From Anaerolineaceae bacterium (lineage in GTDB: Bacteria > Chloroflexota > Anaerolineae > Anaerolineales > Anaerolineaceae), in the NCBI GenBank assembly GCA_011620465.1, contig WOZC01000165.1, forward strand, positions 4,758-10,375: a stretch of 5,618 nt of DNA. Direction: 5' to 3'. Under the pieces are notes generated by a model. It was not told the origin of the DNA. It did no database searches and worked only from the letters and a program-made list of their open reading frames with translations. The translations under genes were made by a program, and so were the position numbers. Shown piece after piece: positions 1 to 5,596 of the stretch; the stretch's first letter is position 1; every line of letters begins with the position of its first letter.

Positions 1-84
1 GAGAATTTCTTACCTGGATTTGAAGAAACCACAAGAGGGTGGATTTAGTGGTGGAGTGAAAACCAATTCAAGGGAAAGGCAGAC

Positions 85-90
85 TATAAT
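85..90 (+). promoter_or_regulatory. Putative -10 box of the permease gene
   Basis: A perfect TATAAT lies 38 bases before the permease ATG, so transcription would begin near position 97 and give a leader of about 30 bases that includes the ribosome binding site. No good -35 hexamer is visible at the usual distance: the bases at 62-67 read ACCAAT. The promoter may therefore be weak or depend on an activator. The box overlaps a perfect inverted repeat (86-105). Confidence 0.5.
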
Positions 91-105
91 ACCTGAAAGT
101 ATTAT
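86..105. promoter_or_regulatory. Perfect 7-bp inverted repeat, candidate operator
   Basis: ATAATAC at 86-92 and GTATTAT at 99-105 are exact reverse complements separated by six bases (CTGAAA). The left arm covers most of the -10 box and the right arm lies at and just after the expected transcription start. A repressor dimer bound here would block transcription of the permease gene. The arms are A/T-rich, so chance is a real alternative. The regulator is not in the window. Confidence 0.35.
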
Positions 106-128
106 TTATTTAGACAATCGGAGAAGCG

Positions 129-2354
129 ATGGCAAAAAGGAAACTAAAACGACAACTAAACCTGCTCCAGGTAATCATGTTGGGAACTGCAGGGACGATC
201 GCGGCTGAAATATTTGTTCTCACCGGGCACGTTGCCAAGATGGCAGGACCAGAGACGGTTCTGGCACTGGTTTTGGCAGGATTAATGACGTTGAGTATCG
301 CCCTGAATTATTGTGAACTGGCGACAACTTTCCCTGTGACCGGGGGTGCCATGACCTATGTGGGCGAGGCATTTGGGAAAGGCTGGCTGATGTTCCTGGT
401 CGGCTCACTCGACTGTCTTTCCAGTACCTTCTACGCCGCGCTTTCCGCAGTAGGTTTTGCGATCTCTTTGGGGATTTTTATTCCTGAGCTGCCAGTTATT
501 CCAATTGCCATCTTAGTTATCATTTTTGTCGGATTTATGCATTTGCGAGGGGTTTCGAACGTGGGAAATTTACAGATCTTGCTTGGCGCATTTTTGCTGG
601 CTGTATTCGCAGCTTTTGTTTTCAAAGGTTTTGCCAATGCGAATGGCTTCCAGATGGAAACCTTCCTGTCTGGTCGTTCAGTTTTTCAGAATCAAAGCAC
701 GATCGGGCGTATCGGACGTATGCTCTCTGCAATAGCGCTTACTTACAACGCCTATGTTGGTTTCGAAGTGATCGCGGATGATGCCGAAGAGATCACCAAA
801 CCCAATAAGAACATTCCAATTGGGATCCTGGTGAGCCTGTTATTGACTACTCTGATCTACACCAGCGTCAGCATGGTGACAATCGGTACGGTACCTTTCG
901 GCCAGTTAGCAGGATCTGAAACCGCCCTTACGGATGCCGCGGCTCGATTCTGGCCCAGCATTGGTGTACAGATCATGGGAATTGCTGGGATTGTAGCAAC
1001 CCTGACCTCGGTTAATTCGGCAATGCTCTCCGCAACGCGGGAGGCTTTCTCACTCAGTCGTGATCGCGTCTGGCCGCGTCTCTTTTCGCGCCTCAGTCAT
1101 TGGCGTACCCCCTGGATGGCTATCCTGATGGTCGTCGTGGTGAGCTCACTGGTTGCTGCTGTTGGTTTGGTCGACTTCCTGAGCTTTATCTCCAGTGCTG
1201 GTTACATGTTCGTCTTGTTTTGGGCGACGCTGTCAATGCCGAGATTACGCAAGAAATTCCCTGATATCGAGCGCCCTTTCAAAGTCCCTCTCTACCCATT
1301 GACTGTGATCGCGGCAGCAGTGGCAGGTTTGTTGATCATTTCTTTCGCGAATCCGCGCGCGCTTTTGTTCCTGGGAGCAGTGATCGTTATCCTGAGCATA
1401 TGGTATTTGATTTCGTCTCGAATGAAGGCAAGACGGGAACTCAACGCTCGTTTGGAAAACCAGGAAGGGGGCGGAAAAGTGATGATCGCCTCCAAGAACC
1501 CGGAGACAGCTATGAGCCTTACAAAGATAGCAACGAAACTGGTCAATCAACAGGAAGATACTGGCATCTTGCTCTTTAGCGTTGTGAAAACACCAATCAA
1601 TCTGGATTCTTCGGATGTGCCAGCGTTGGTCAAAGAGAAAAAAGAACAGCAGCACCACATCCTGGAGCAGGTCACGCCTATTGCTGTAAAAGAAAATGTG
1701 TCCATTTACGCAAAACTCAAAGCCGCATCACGGGTTGAAGAAGCCATATTCTCAGAATTGAACCGTCATAAAGACATCAACATGGTGATGCTGGGGGTGC
1801 CGGAAGAACGCGCCAAACTGGAGCATCCGCACAACATCCTCAAGGAAGTAAACATGGTGGCAAACCGGAATGTCGCCGTATTGCGTGACAAAGGTCTGCC
1901 TGATGAAATTCACCGCATCCTCGTACCGGTAGGAGGTGGACCCAACGCGCGTTTGGCACTGCAAATGGCACGGGATATCGCGACGCCGGGCGATGCTGAG
2001 GTGGTTGGGTTGCGCTTGGTACTTGGCAATGCAGATGACGAACGCATGGAAGACGAAGAGTTGCAGCTGTGTGAAATTGCTGAAGCTGAACTGGGAGAGA
2101 TTACAGAAAATATCAGCTTAAAAGTGAGGAAAGCGGAATCAGTTGCAGATGAAATTCTAAAAGAATGTCGTGAAGGTGGTTATGATCTGCTGATCATGGG
2201 TTCTGCAGAAGAGGTCCTGGTCCCGGATCAAGTGTTCGGCAAATTGAATGATTTTCTTCTGGATGTTGTGCCTTGTTCAATGATCATTGTGCGCAGATAT
2301 CAGGTTGGCACGTCCCTCTGGATGCGCAAACAATTGAAGAGGATCGAACAGTAA
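129..2354 (+). CDS. APC-superfamily amino acid permease with two C-terminal USP-like domains
   Basis: A 741-residue inner-membrane transporter, probably for amino acids or amines; the substrate cannot be read from sequence. Residues about 10-430 form the permease, with some 12 hydrophobic segments. The first segment has the APC-type glycine-rich stretch ending in EIFVLTG (27-33). The signature loop GFEVIADDAEEITKP at 211-225 matches the family's G-F-(D/E)...EE...P motif after the sixth segment. Residues about 448-588 and 594-723 look like two universal stress protein domains in tandem; the second starts with the typical strand RILVPVGGG (596-604) and ends with VVPCSMIIVRR (713-723). The usual nucleotide-binding glycine pattern (G-x2-G-x9-G-S/T) is missing from both: after LLIMGS (687-692) the next glycine is G704, followed by K. 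The domains may thus sense or dimerise without binding ATP. The ATG is chosen because GGAG at 120-123 sits five bases upstream. Plain APC permeases are about 450-500 residues long, so the extra length is the USP pair. Confidence 0.93.
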   Translation: MAKRKLKRQLNLLQVIMLGTAGTIAAEIFVLTGHVAKMAGPETVLALVLAGLMTLSIALNYCELATTFPVTGGAMTYVGEAFGKGWLMFLVGSLDCLSSTFYAALSAVGFAISLGIFIPELPVIPIAILVIIFVGFMHLRGVSNVGNLQILLGAFLLAVFAAFVFKGFANANGFQMETFLSGRSVFQNQSTIGRIGRMLSAIALTYNAYVGFEVIADDAEEITKPNKNIPIGILVSLLLTTLIYTSVSMVTIGTVPFGQLAGSETALTDAAARFWPSIGVQIMGIAGIVATLTSVNSAMLSATREAFSLSRDRVWPRLFSRLSHWRTPWMAILMVVVVSSLVAAVGLVDFLSFISSAGYMFVLFWATLSMPRLRKKFPDIERPFKVPLYPLTVIAAAVAGLLIISFANPRALLFLGAVIVILSIWYLISSRMKARRELNARLENQEGGGKVMIASKNPETAMSLTKIATKLVNQQEDTGILLFSVVKTPINLDSSDVPALVKEKKEQQHHILEQVTPIAVKENVSIYAKLKAASRVEEAIFSELNRHKDINMVMLGVPEERAKLEHPHNILKEVNMVANRNVAVLRDKGLPDEIHRILVPVGGGPNARLALQMARDIATPGDAEVVGLRLVLGNADDERMEDEELQLCEIAEAELGEITENISLKVRKAESVADEILKECREGGYDLLIMGSAEEVLVPDQVFGKLNDFLLDVVPCSMIIVRRYQVGTSLWMRKQLKRIEQ

Positions 2355-2368
2355 GGTTGTAGAAAAGG

Positions 2369-2374
2369 TATAAT
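2369..2374 (+). promoter_or_regulatory. Putative -10 box giving a leaderless mRNA
   Basis: A perfect TATAAT lies in the 26-base gap after the permease stop. Six bases (2375-2380) separate it from the A of the next ATG, which puts the expected transcription start on that A itself. No ribosome binding site lies at a normal distance; the only purine run, AAAAGG at 2363-2368, is 12 bases from the ATG and touches the -10 box. No convincing -35 is seen in the last permease codons. The geometry fits leaderless transcription as described in several bacterial groups. Confidence 0.5.
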
Positions 2375-2380
2375 CGGCGT

Positions 2381-2782
2381 ATGCGAATCGAATTGTCCCA
2401 TGAATGGTCTCTGGAGGTTCCAGAGGATCTGCAGCACCGCAAGGAAGGCGACCATCTTGTTTTTTGGAAGCCAGGTATCACGCTTCTAACCACAATTTTT
2501 GCTTATTCTGGTGAGAAACACCGCCAGGTTTTGTTAGCCAACCTGAAAGGCAGGGTGGAAGCGGAAAAGTTGGAGAGCATCATCGAGATTGATGGTCAGA
2601 TCCAGCGTTACGCCTATTTCAAGCAAGAAGAAATCATACCCGGTCATATTCGCCTGGCACTTCACGCGTTTACGACAGCCCCATACGGGTGCCTGCAGAC
2701 TTCGTTTTATCTTGACAACGCGCAAGATTTGCACGAATGCTTGGTGCTGTGGAAATCGGTCGAATGGACAGAAACTGAATGA
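2381..2782 (+). CDS. Hypothetical protein, 133 residues, no recognised family
   Basis: I do not recognise a named family. The protein has no signal peptide and no membrane segment, so it should be cytoplasmic. It begins with a short beta-like stretch containing HEWSLEVPEDL (7-17), then LVFWKPGITLLTTIF (26-40), a helical, charged middle (44-68), and ends with two likely strands (88-97 and 104-111) and a helix (DLHECLVLWKSVEW, 116-129). A strand at the start plus a closing helix ending in 'LWKSVEW' recalls small PsbP/Mog1-like or DUF1795-type alpha/beta proteins, but this is only an impression. It follows the permease by 26 bases on the same strand; read-through from the permease is possible, yet its own TATAAT suggests independent expression. 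Start choice: the ATG at 2381 is the first in frame after the permease stop and fits the leaderless promoter. That the ORF is real is fairly likely; its function is unknown. Confidence 0.75.
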   Translation: MRIELSHEWSLEVPEDLQHRKEGDHLVFWKPGITLLTTIFAYSGEKHRQVLLANLKGRVEAEKLESIIEIDGQIQRYAYFKQEEIIPGHIRLALHAFTTAPYGCLQTSFYLDNAQDLHECLVLWKSVEWTETE

Positions 2783-2914
2783 AACATAAGAACTGTGTGC
2801 CGGTTTAACCGATTGGCTTCAATCAATCAAAACAGGACAATATCGTGAATAGGTATGCTCGATCAGGAACCTGGAACAATCCCAGAAAGAAAAAACACGC
2901 ACCTTAAATCAGGC

Positions 2915-2932
2915 GGGTGTATATTTACACTC
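2915..2932. repeat. Small inverted repeat in the convergent gap
   Basis: GGGTGTA (2915-2921) and TACACTC (2926-2932) pair over seven positions with one G-T pair and a four-base loop. No T-run follows on either strand, so it is not a standard intrinsic terminator, though it lies between two convergent genes where one would be expected. An upstream CACC at 2909-2912 region could compete for GGTG. Confidence 0.25.
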
Positions 2933-2960
2933 GAGTTAAATTAAGCTTAAAAGATTTGTC

Positions 2961-3008
2961 CTGAAAGAGAAATCACCACCAAGTGAGAGCTATTTTCAAG
3001 TCTTTCAG
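2961..3008. repeat. 8-bp inverted repeat beyond the phosphatase stop
   Basis: CTGAAAGA (2961-2968) and TCTTTCAG (3001-3008) are exact reverse complements 32 bases apart, just beyond the 3' end of the minus-strand phosphatase gene. On the minus strand the second arm is followed by a modestly T-rich stretch (GACAAATCTTTT). It could be a poor, long-loop terminator for the phosphatase transcript or an mRNA-end structure. The rest of the 2783-3025 gap has no ORF of note. Confidence 0.25.
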
Positions 3009-3025
3009 ATAGAAGAGCTTTGGCT

Positions 3026-3649
3026 TTACTTCTTGTCCTTCTTATCCTTTTTTTCTTTCTTCTCTTTCTTGTCCTTCTTATCTTTCTTGTCTTTTTCTTT
3101 TACTTTCATTTCTTGATCTTTCTTTTCTTTAGCCATTTTTTCCTCGACTTCTTTTAGGTCTATTTCGTCCGGATCCCAAAAGTTAGCAAGTTTGCCAACG
3201 GTGGAACCATTCAAATCAGCCCAGTGAGTCAATTCCAGCTCCACGATTGCCAGCGCGCCGGTCGAGAGTGCATTGACCTTACCTTCTAACATCTGCAATA
3301 GGGCTTCCAATCCAGGGTTGTGCCCAACTAACATCGCGCTGTTTATCGTGTCGGGCAATTCACGTAATGCCTGGATATAATCGTTGGGTTCACCCATGTA
3401 AAATGCATCAACATATTGGGTAAAACCATTGTAATTAGCGTGTTTTATAAAAATTTCAGTGGTTTGGCTGGCACGCTTAGCTGGGGAACTAAGCACGATA
3501 TCAGGTAAGATTTCGCCATGAGCAATGATCTCACCAATCAATTCCGCAGTTTCTTCGCCTTTCTTCTTTAACGGACGGTCAAAGTCTTTCAGGTGCTTGT
3601 CTTTCCAACTTGACTTCGCGTGGCGCAATAGCATTAATTTCTTGGTCAT
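3026..3649 (-). CDS. SixA-type histidine phosphatase with a Lys-rich tail
   Basis: A 207-residue member of the histidine phosphatase (phosphoglycerate mutase-like) superfamily, closest in look to the SixA / COG2062 group. SixA of E. coli removes phosphate from phosphohistidine on phosphotransfer proteins; the substrate here is unknown. Residues 1-160 are the catalytic domain. The motif LRHAKSSW (8-15) supplies R9 and the nucleophile H10, R59 in SSPAKRASQT is the second phosphate-binding arginine, and H110 in LVGHNPGLE is the second catalytic histidine, so all core residues are present. E. coli SixA has about 160 residues; the excess is a charged tail from about 165, ending in seven exact three-residue units of one acidic residue and two lysines (187-207). 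The start is supported by GGGAG six bases before the ATG. The gene stands alone, convergent with the unknown 133-residue gene and divergent from vanZ. In other genomes such genes often lie near CHAD or polyphosphate genes; none is seen here. Confidence 0.9.
   Translation of the reverse strand: MTKKLMLLRHAKSSWKDKHLKDFDRPLKKKGEETAELIGEIIAHGEILPDIVLSSPAKRASQTTEIFIKHANYNGFTQYVDAFYMGEPNDYIQALRELPDTINSAMLVGHNPGLEALLQMLEGKVNALSTGALAIVELELTHWADLNGSTVGKLANFWDPDEIDLKEVEEKMAKEKKDQEMKVKEKDKKDKKDKKEKKEKKDKKDKK
3029..3091 (-). repeat. Seven tandem 9-bp units coding (D/E)-K-K
   Basis: Read on the minus strand, codons 187-207 of the phosphatase form seven units of nine bases, each an acidic codon (order D, D, E, E, D, D, D) followed by two lysine codons, ending directly at the stop. 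The units differ at synonymous sites (AAG/AAA, GAC/GAT), and no unit is broken. A tract like this can gain or lose units by slippage without changing frame. Confidence 0.85.
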
Positions 3650-3655
3650 TGTCTT

Positions 3656-3660
3656 CTCCC
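3656..3660 (-). promoter_or_regulatory. Ribosome binding site of the phosphatase gene
   Basis: On the minus strand GGGAG is followed by six bases (AAGACA) and the ATG at 3649. This fixes the start at MTKKLMLLRHA, one strand length before the catalytic RH pair as usual for the family. Confidence 0.7.
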
Positions 3661-3757
3661 GAAAAATCCAAACAAAAAAGAAACGTACAAGAAAATAATA
3701 TCATAGGTTGAGAAGTTAAGTACCCTCTCTGTGAAACCTTGCCCCCTGGATTTCGGA

Positions 3758-3763
3758 TACAAT
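3758..3763 (+). promoter_or_regulatory. Possible -10 box of the vanZ-like gene
   Basis: TACAAT differs from TATAAT at one position. It would start transcription near 3770, leaving only about nine bases before the ATG at 3779, with the purine-rich GGTGAGG at 3767-3773 at the very 5' end. No matching -35 is clear (TTGCCC at 3739-3744 is only 13 bases upstream). If right, it rules out the upstream GTG at 3731 as the start. Confidence 0.3.
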
Positions 3764-3778
3764 GCAGGTGAGGATTAT

Positions 3779-4456
3779 ATGATCTACTTTACATATGACA
3801 TTCATTTACTTTTTCGAGTTATCCTGGTTGCCTGGGCTATTACGAGAGTTTTCCGCGCAATCAAATATGGAAAACCCGGTTTCTGGCGGGAACTGCTGTT
3901 GTGGGGACTGCTCCTCTATGTTGTCTTCCTCCTGTACAACACATTTGAGCCTTTTGCAATTTTATTGGATCGCCAGCAACAGAGGGCAAACCTTGTGCCA
4001 TTGCAGGGCATATTAAGAATGATTGATAATGCTTCCATCTTTGACGATGAAGTGACTCAACGAATTGTTTTTATCAACCTGGCAGGTAATGTATTATTAT
4101 TTTCGCCTTTTGGCATTGCCATTCCATTGTTGGAGAAACGCCTGAACCGAGTTTGGCTGGTGGTATTGCTAGGTCTGGCTTTTTCGCTTGTAATCGAACT
4201 CGCCCAAACTTTCCTGATTGTCCGGGTTTTTGATGTGGACGATTTGATCCTGAACGCGGCAGGTACGTTGATCGGGTTTTTGGTATATGCGCTGCTGAAT
4301 CTCGTAAGACCTGTAAGCGTGTTCTTTGACAGAATCCGGGAAGCCGCCAGGCCGAATGCTTTCCGATATGCATTGATTATGCTGCTGTTTGCGGCAGCTG
4401 CAACTGTTGGAATTTATCATTACGGTTATTACTTGTACCTGCAGATCCCGCAATAG
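3779..4456 (+). CDS. VanZ-family integral membrane protein
   Basis: A 225-residue membrane protein of the VanZ-like family. The founding member raises teicoplanin resistance in enterococci by an unknown mechanism; most chromosomal members have no tested role, so resistance should not be assumed. Family marks are present: NLVPL (71-75), the conserved N-x2-GN-x4-SPFG stretch (100-112), the SLVIELAQ segment with acidic residue and glutamine (136-143), and D-V-D-D-L-I-L-N-A-A-G-T-x-I-G (152-166). About six membrane segments fit: roughly 8-25, 37-54, 97-117, 126-147, 157-176 and 196-217. The ATG is chosen over an in-frame GTG 48 bases upstream because GGTGAGG lies just before the ATG at a good distance, while the GTG has no binding site and would add a polar, proline- and cysteine-containing extension (start KPCPLDF). 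The lipoprotein gene follows 73 bases on, the same way, and the first clear terminator comes after that, so the two may share a transcript. Confidence 0.88.
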   Translation: MIYFTYDIHLLFRVILVAWAITRVFRAIKYGKPGFWRELLLWGLLLYVVFLLYNTFEPFAILLDRQQQRANLVPLQGILRMIDNASIFDDEVTQRIVFINLAGNVLLFSPFGIAIPLLEKRLNRVWLVVLLGLAFSLVIELAQTFLIVRVFDVDDLILNAAGTLIGFLVYALLNLVRPVSVFFDRIREAARPNAFRYALIMLLFAAAATVGIYHYGYYLYLQIPQ

Positions 4457-4520
4457 AGATTGGAACTAATGCAACTTTGCTTTCGTCTGTAGGTTAAGCA
4501 AGAATTCAATGCTAAAAAGT

Positions 4521-4524
4521 GAGG
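4521..4524 (+). promoter_or_regulatory. Ribosome binding site deciding the lipoprotein start
   Basis: GAGG within GTGAGG lies five bases before the ATG at 4530. The earlier in-frame ATG at 4509 has no such site and would put seven extra residues, one of them acidic, in front of a signal peptide that otherwise starts with the ideal MKKR. Confidence 0.7.
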
Positions 4525-4529
4525 TCTTG

Positions 4530-5465
4530 ATGAAAAAACGATTGATCGTTCTATCTGCCATGATTCTGATCATGGTTGTTTTGGCAGGTTGTTACATGCC
4601 CGCCCCCACTACTTCAGTAGGTGATTCCCAAACCCAGGTAGCTTTGTTTGCCCAGGCGACCCTGACAAAGTTCGCTCAGCAACTAACGGTAACCCAACCG
4701 TCTTCACAGGAGACCATAATTCCGCCTACAGCGACCCAAATTCCAGCTACCGAAACTTCTATACCTCCCACCGCGGTCCCACCGACTGCCACATCTACCT
4801 CAGTACCAGTTGTGCCCGTTGTGCCCATCACCCCAATCCCGGCAACAGCTACCAGTCAACCTGGCGGCATAACACGGATCAGTTTTGCTGCTGGAACAAC
4901 AAATTACACAGTTAAAGAAAACATCCCTGCGAATACGACCAAGCGTTACGCGCTGAGGTTGACGCAATACCAATTGGCTGAGGTCAGTTTATCCAGCAGC
5001 ACGTCGGCATACATTGCCATCACGACCGAAAAGGGCAGAGAACTGGTGAATTTCTCGCAAAAGTGGACCTGGTACCGTGATTATGCCAGTGAAAATGGAG
5101 ACTGGTATATCGATGTGCGTACTGGTGCCTATGCCGCGGATATCACACTTTACGTACAGGCTCCTCAACGCGTGAGTTTTGAATCGGGCAAGGATACCTT
5201 GATCGCGAGAGCTACCGTTCCTGCCTACTTTACCCACAATTTTGTTGCCTGGGCGAATAAAGACCAGGTGATGAAGGTCAGTATCAGCCCAACTGATGGT
5301 CTGGTGCTCAGTATTTACAAGTTGGGTGGAGAGGTCTTGCTATCCTCCGCGGAGGGAAAAACCAGTTACGAAGGCGTTTTGCCCAAGGCGGGTGATTACG
5401 TGATTTCAGTGACTAACTCAAAGAATACCAGTGCAACATTTGACCTGAACTTGAACATCAAGTAA
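4530..5465 (+). CDS. Surface lipoprotein with Pro/Thr stalk and two tandem beta domains
   Basis: A 311-residue predicted lipoprotein. The signal peptide is MKKR plus a hydrophobic core and the lipobox VLAGC, so C21 would be lipidated and the rest exported to the outer face of the membrane. Residues 22-55 hold a short helical stretch, 56-112 are a Pro/Thr/Ser-rich linker with repeated PPTA-like units and no predicted fold, and 116-311 form two beta-rich domains. These align with each other: RISFAAGTTNYTV...IPANTTKRYALRL at 116-144 against RVSFESGKDTLIA...VPAYFTHNFVAWA at 214-242, and GDWYIDVRTG (190-199) against GDYVISVTNS (288-297). The layout is like the bacterial pre-peptidase C-terminal (PPC) beta-sandwich, which often occurs on exported proteins as a non-catalytic module. 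There is no enzyme domain, so a binding or structural role at the surface is the simplest reading. The gene may be co-transcribed with the vanZ-like gene; a strong terminator follows 26 bases after the stop. Confidence 0.85.
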   Translation: MKKRLIVLSAMILIMVVLAGCYMPAPTTSVGDSQTQVALFAQATLTKFAQQLTVTQPSSQETIIPPTATQIPATETSIPPTAVPPTATSTSVPVVPVVPITPIPATATSQPGGITRISFAAGTTNYTVKENIPANTTKRYALRLTQYQLAEVSLSSSTSAYIAITTEKGRELVNFSQKWTWYRDYASENGDWYIDVRTGAYAADITLYVQAPQRVSFESGKDTLIARATVPAYFTHNFVAWANKDQVMKVSISPTDGLVLSIYKLGGEVLLSSAEGKTSYEGVLPKAGDYVISVTNSKNTSATFDLNLNIK

Positions 5466-5491
5466 GTATTGACGAAAGATTTTAAATTGTA

Positions 5492-5528
5492 AGCCGGATT
5501 CTGCTGTTGAATCCGGCTCTTTGTTTTT
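5492..5528 (+). terminator. Intrinsic terminator after the lipoprotein gene
   Basis: AGCCGGATTC (5492-5501) and GAATCCGGCT (5509-5518) form a perfect ten-pair stem with a seven-base loop, followed by CTTTGTTTTT. It begins 26 bases after the lipoprotein stop. On the opposite strand the stem is followed by ACAATTTAAAAT, not a clean T-run, so it acts mainly on the + strand. Confidence 0.9.
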
Positions 5529-5546
5529 CGTAGATCCAAACACAGT

Positions 5547-5596
5547 GCCTTTTGGACATTGGTTCTTTTCCAATCCGGCAAGCGTTGGCCAAAGGC
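5547..5596. repeat. Nested inverted repeats at the right edge
   Basis: GCCTTTTGG (5547-5555) pairs with CCAAAGGC (5589-5596) apart from one extra T, and inside it ATTGG (5558-5562) pairs with CCAAT (5570-5574) around a seven-base T-rich loop. AATCCGGC at 5572-5579 repeats exactly the sequence at 5510-5517 in the terminator stem, and TTTTCGTAG occurs at 5525-5533 and 5606-5614. The window ends too soon to say whether this is a repeat element, a structured RNA or the end of a neighbouring gene. No convincing gene is seen from 5529 to 5618. Confidence 0.35.

Noticed and set aside
1..48. Frame 1 reads 15 codons ending in TAG at 46-48, possibly the tail of an upstream gene.
   Set aside because: Too short to recognise, and another frame is also open through the area; no support beyond an open frame.
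20..208. Open frame of 62 codons with a TTG start, overlapping the start of the permease gene.
   Set aside because: It crosses the permease promoter and ribosome binding site, overlaps the permease by 80 bases in another frame, and has a low-complexity, basic composition without family likeness.
3731..3778. Alternative GTG start of the vanZ-like gene, 16 codons upstream.
   Set aside because: No ribosome binding site, a possible -10 box inside the extension, and a polar N-terminal addition not expected for the family.
3779..4456. Reading the VanZ homologue as a glycopeptide resistance gene.
   Set aside because: No vanS/R/H/A/X genes are nearby and the family is widespread in bacteria with no such resistance.
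4477..4505. TTGCTT (4477-4482) and AAGAAT (4500-4505) with 17-base spacing as a promoter for the lipoprotein gene; TTGCTT also pairs with AAGCAA at 4496-4501.
   Set aside because: The hexamers match consensus at only three and four of six positions, and the hairpin has a 13-base loop and no T-run.
5490..5506. The minus strand here reads CAGAATCCGGCTTAC, which resembles the conserved 3' end of bacterial RNase P RNA (CAGAAcCCGGCTTA).
   Set aside because: The stretch is explained by a perfect terminator hairpin, and the conserved AGA..A-type segment expected just upstream in RNase P RNA is not visible. A covariance-model search on the extended region would settle it.
5396..5581. Minus-strand open frame running through the terminator and into the lipoprotein gene.
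   Set aside because: It would read through both arms of a strong hairpin and antisense into a well-supported gene; the start is TTG with no clear ribosome binding site.
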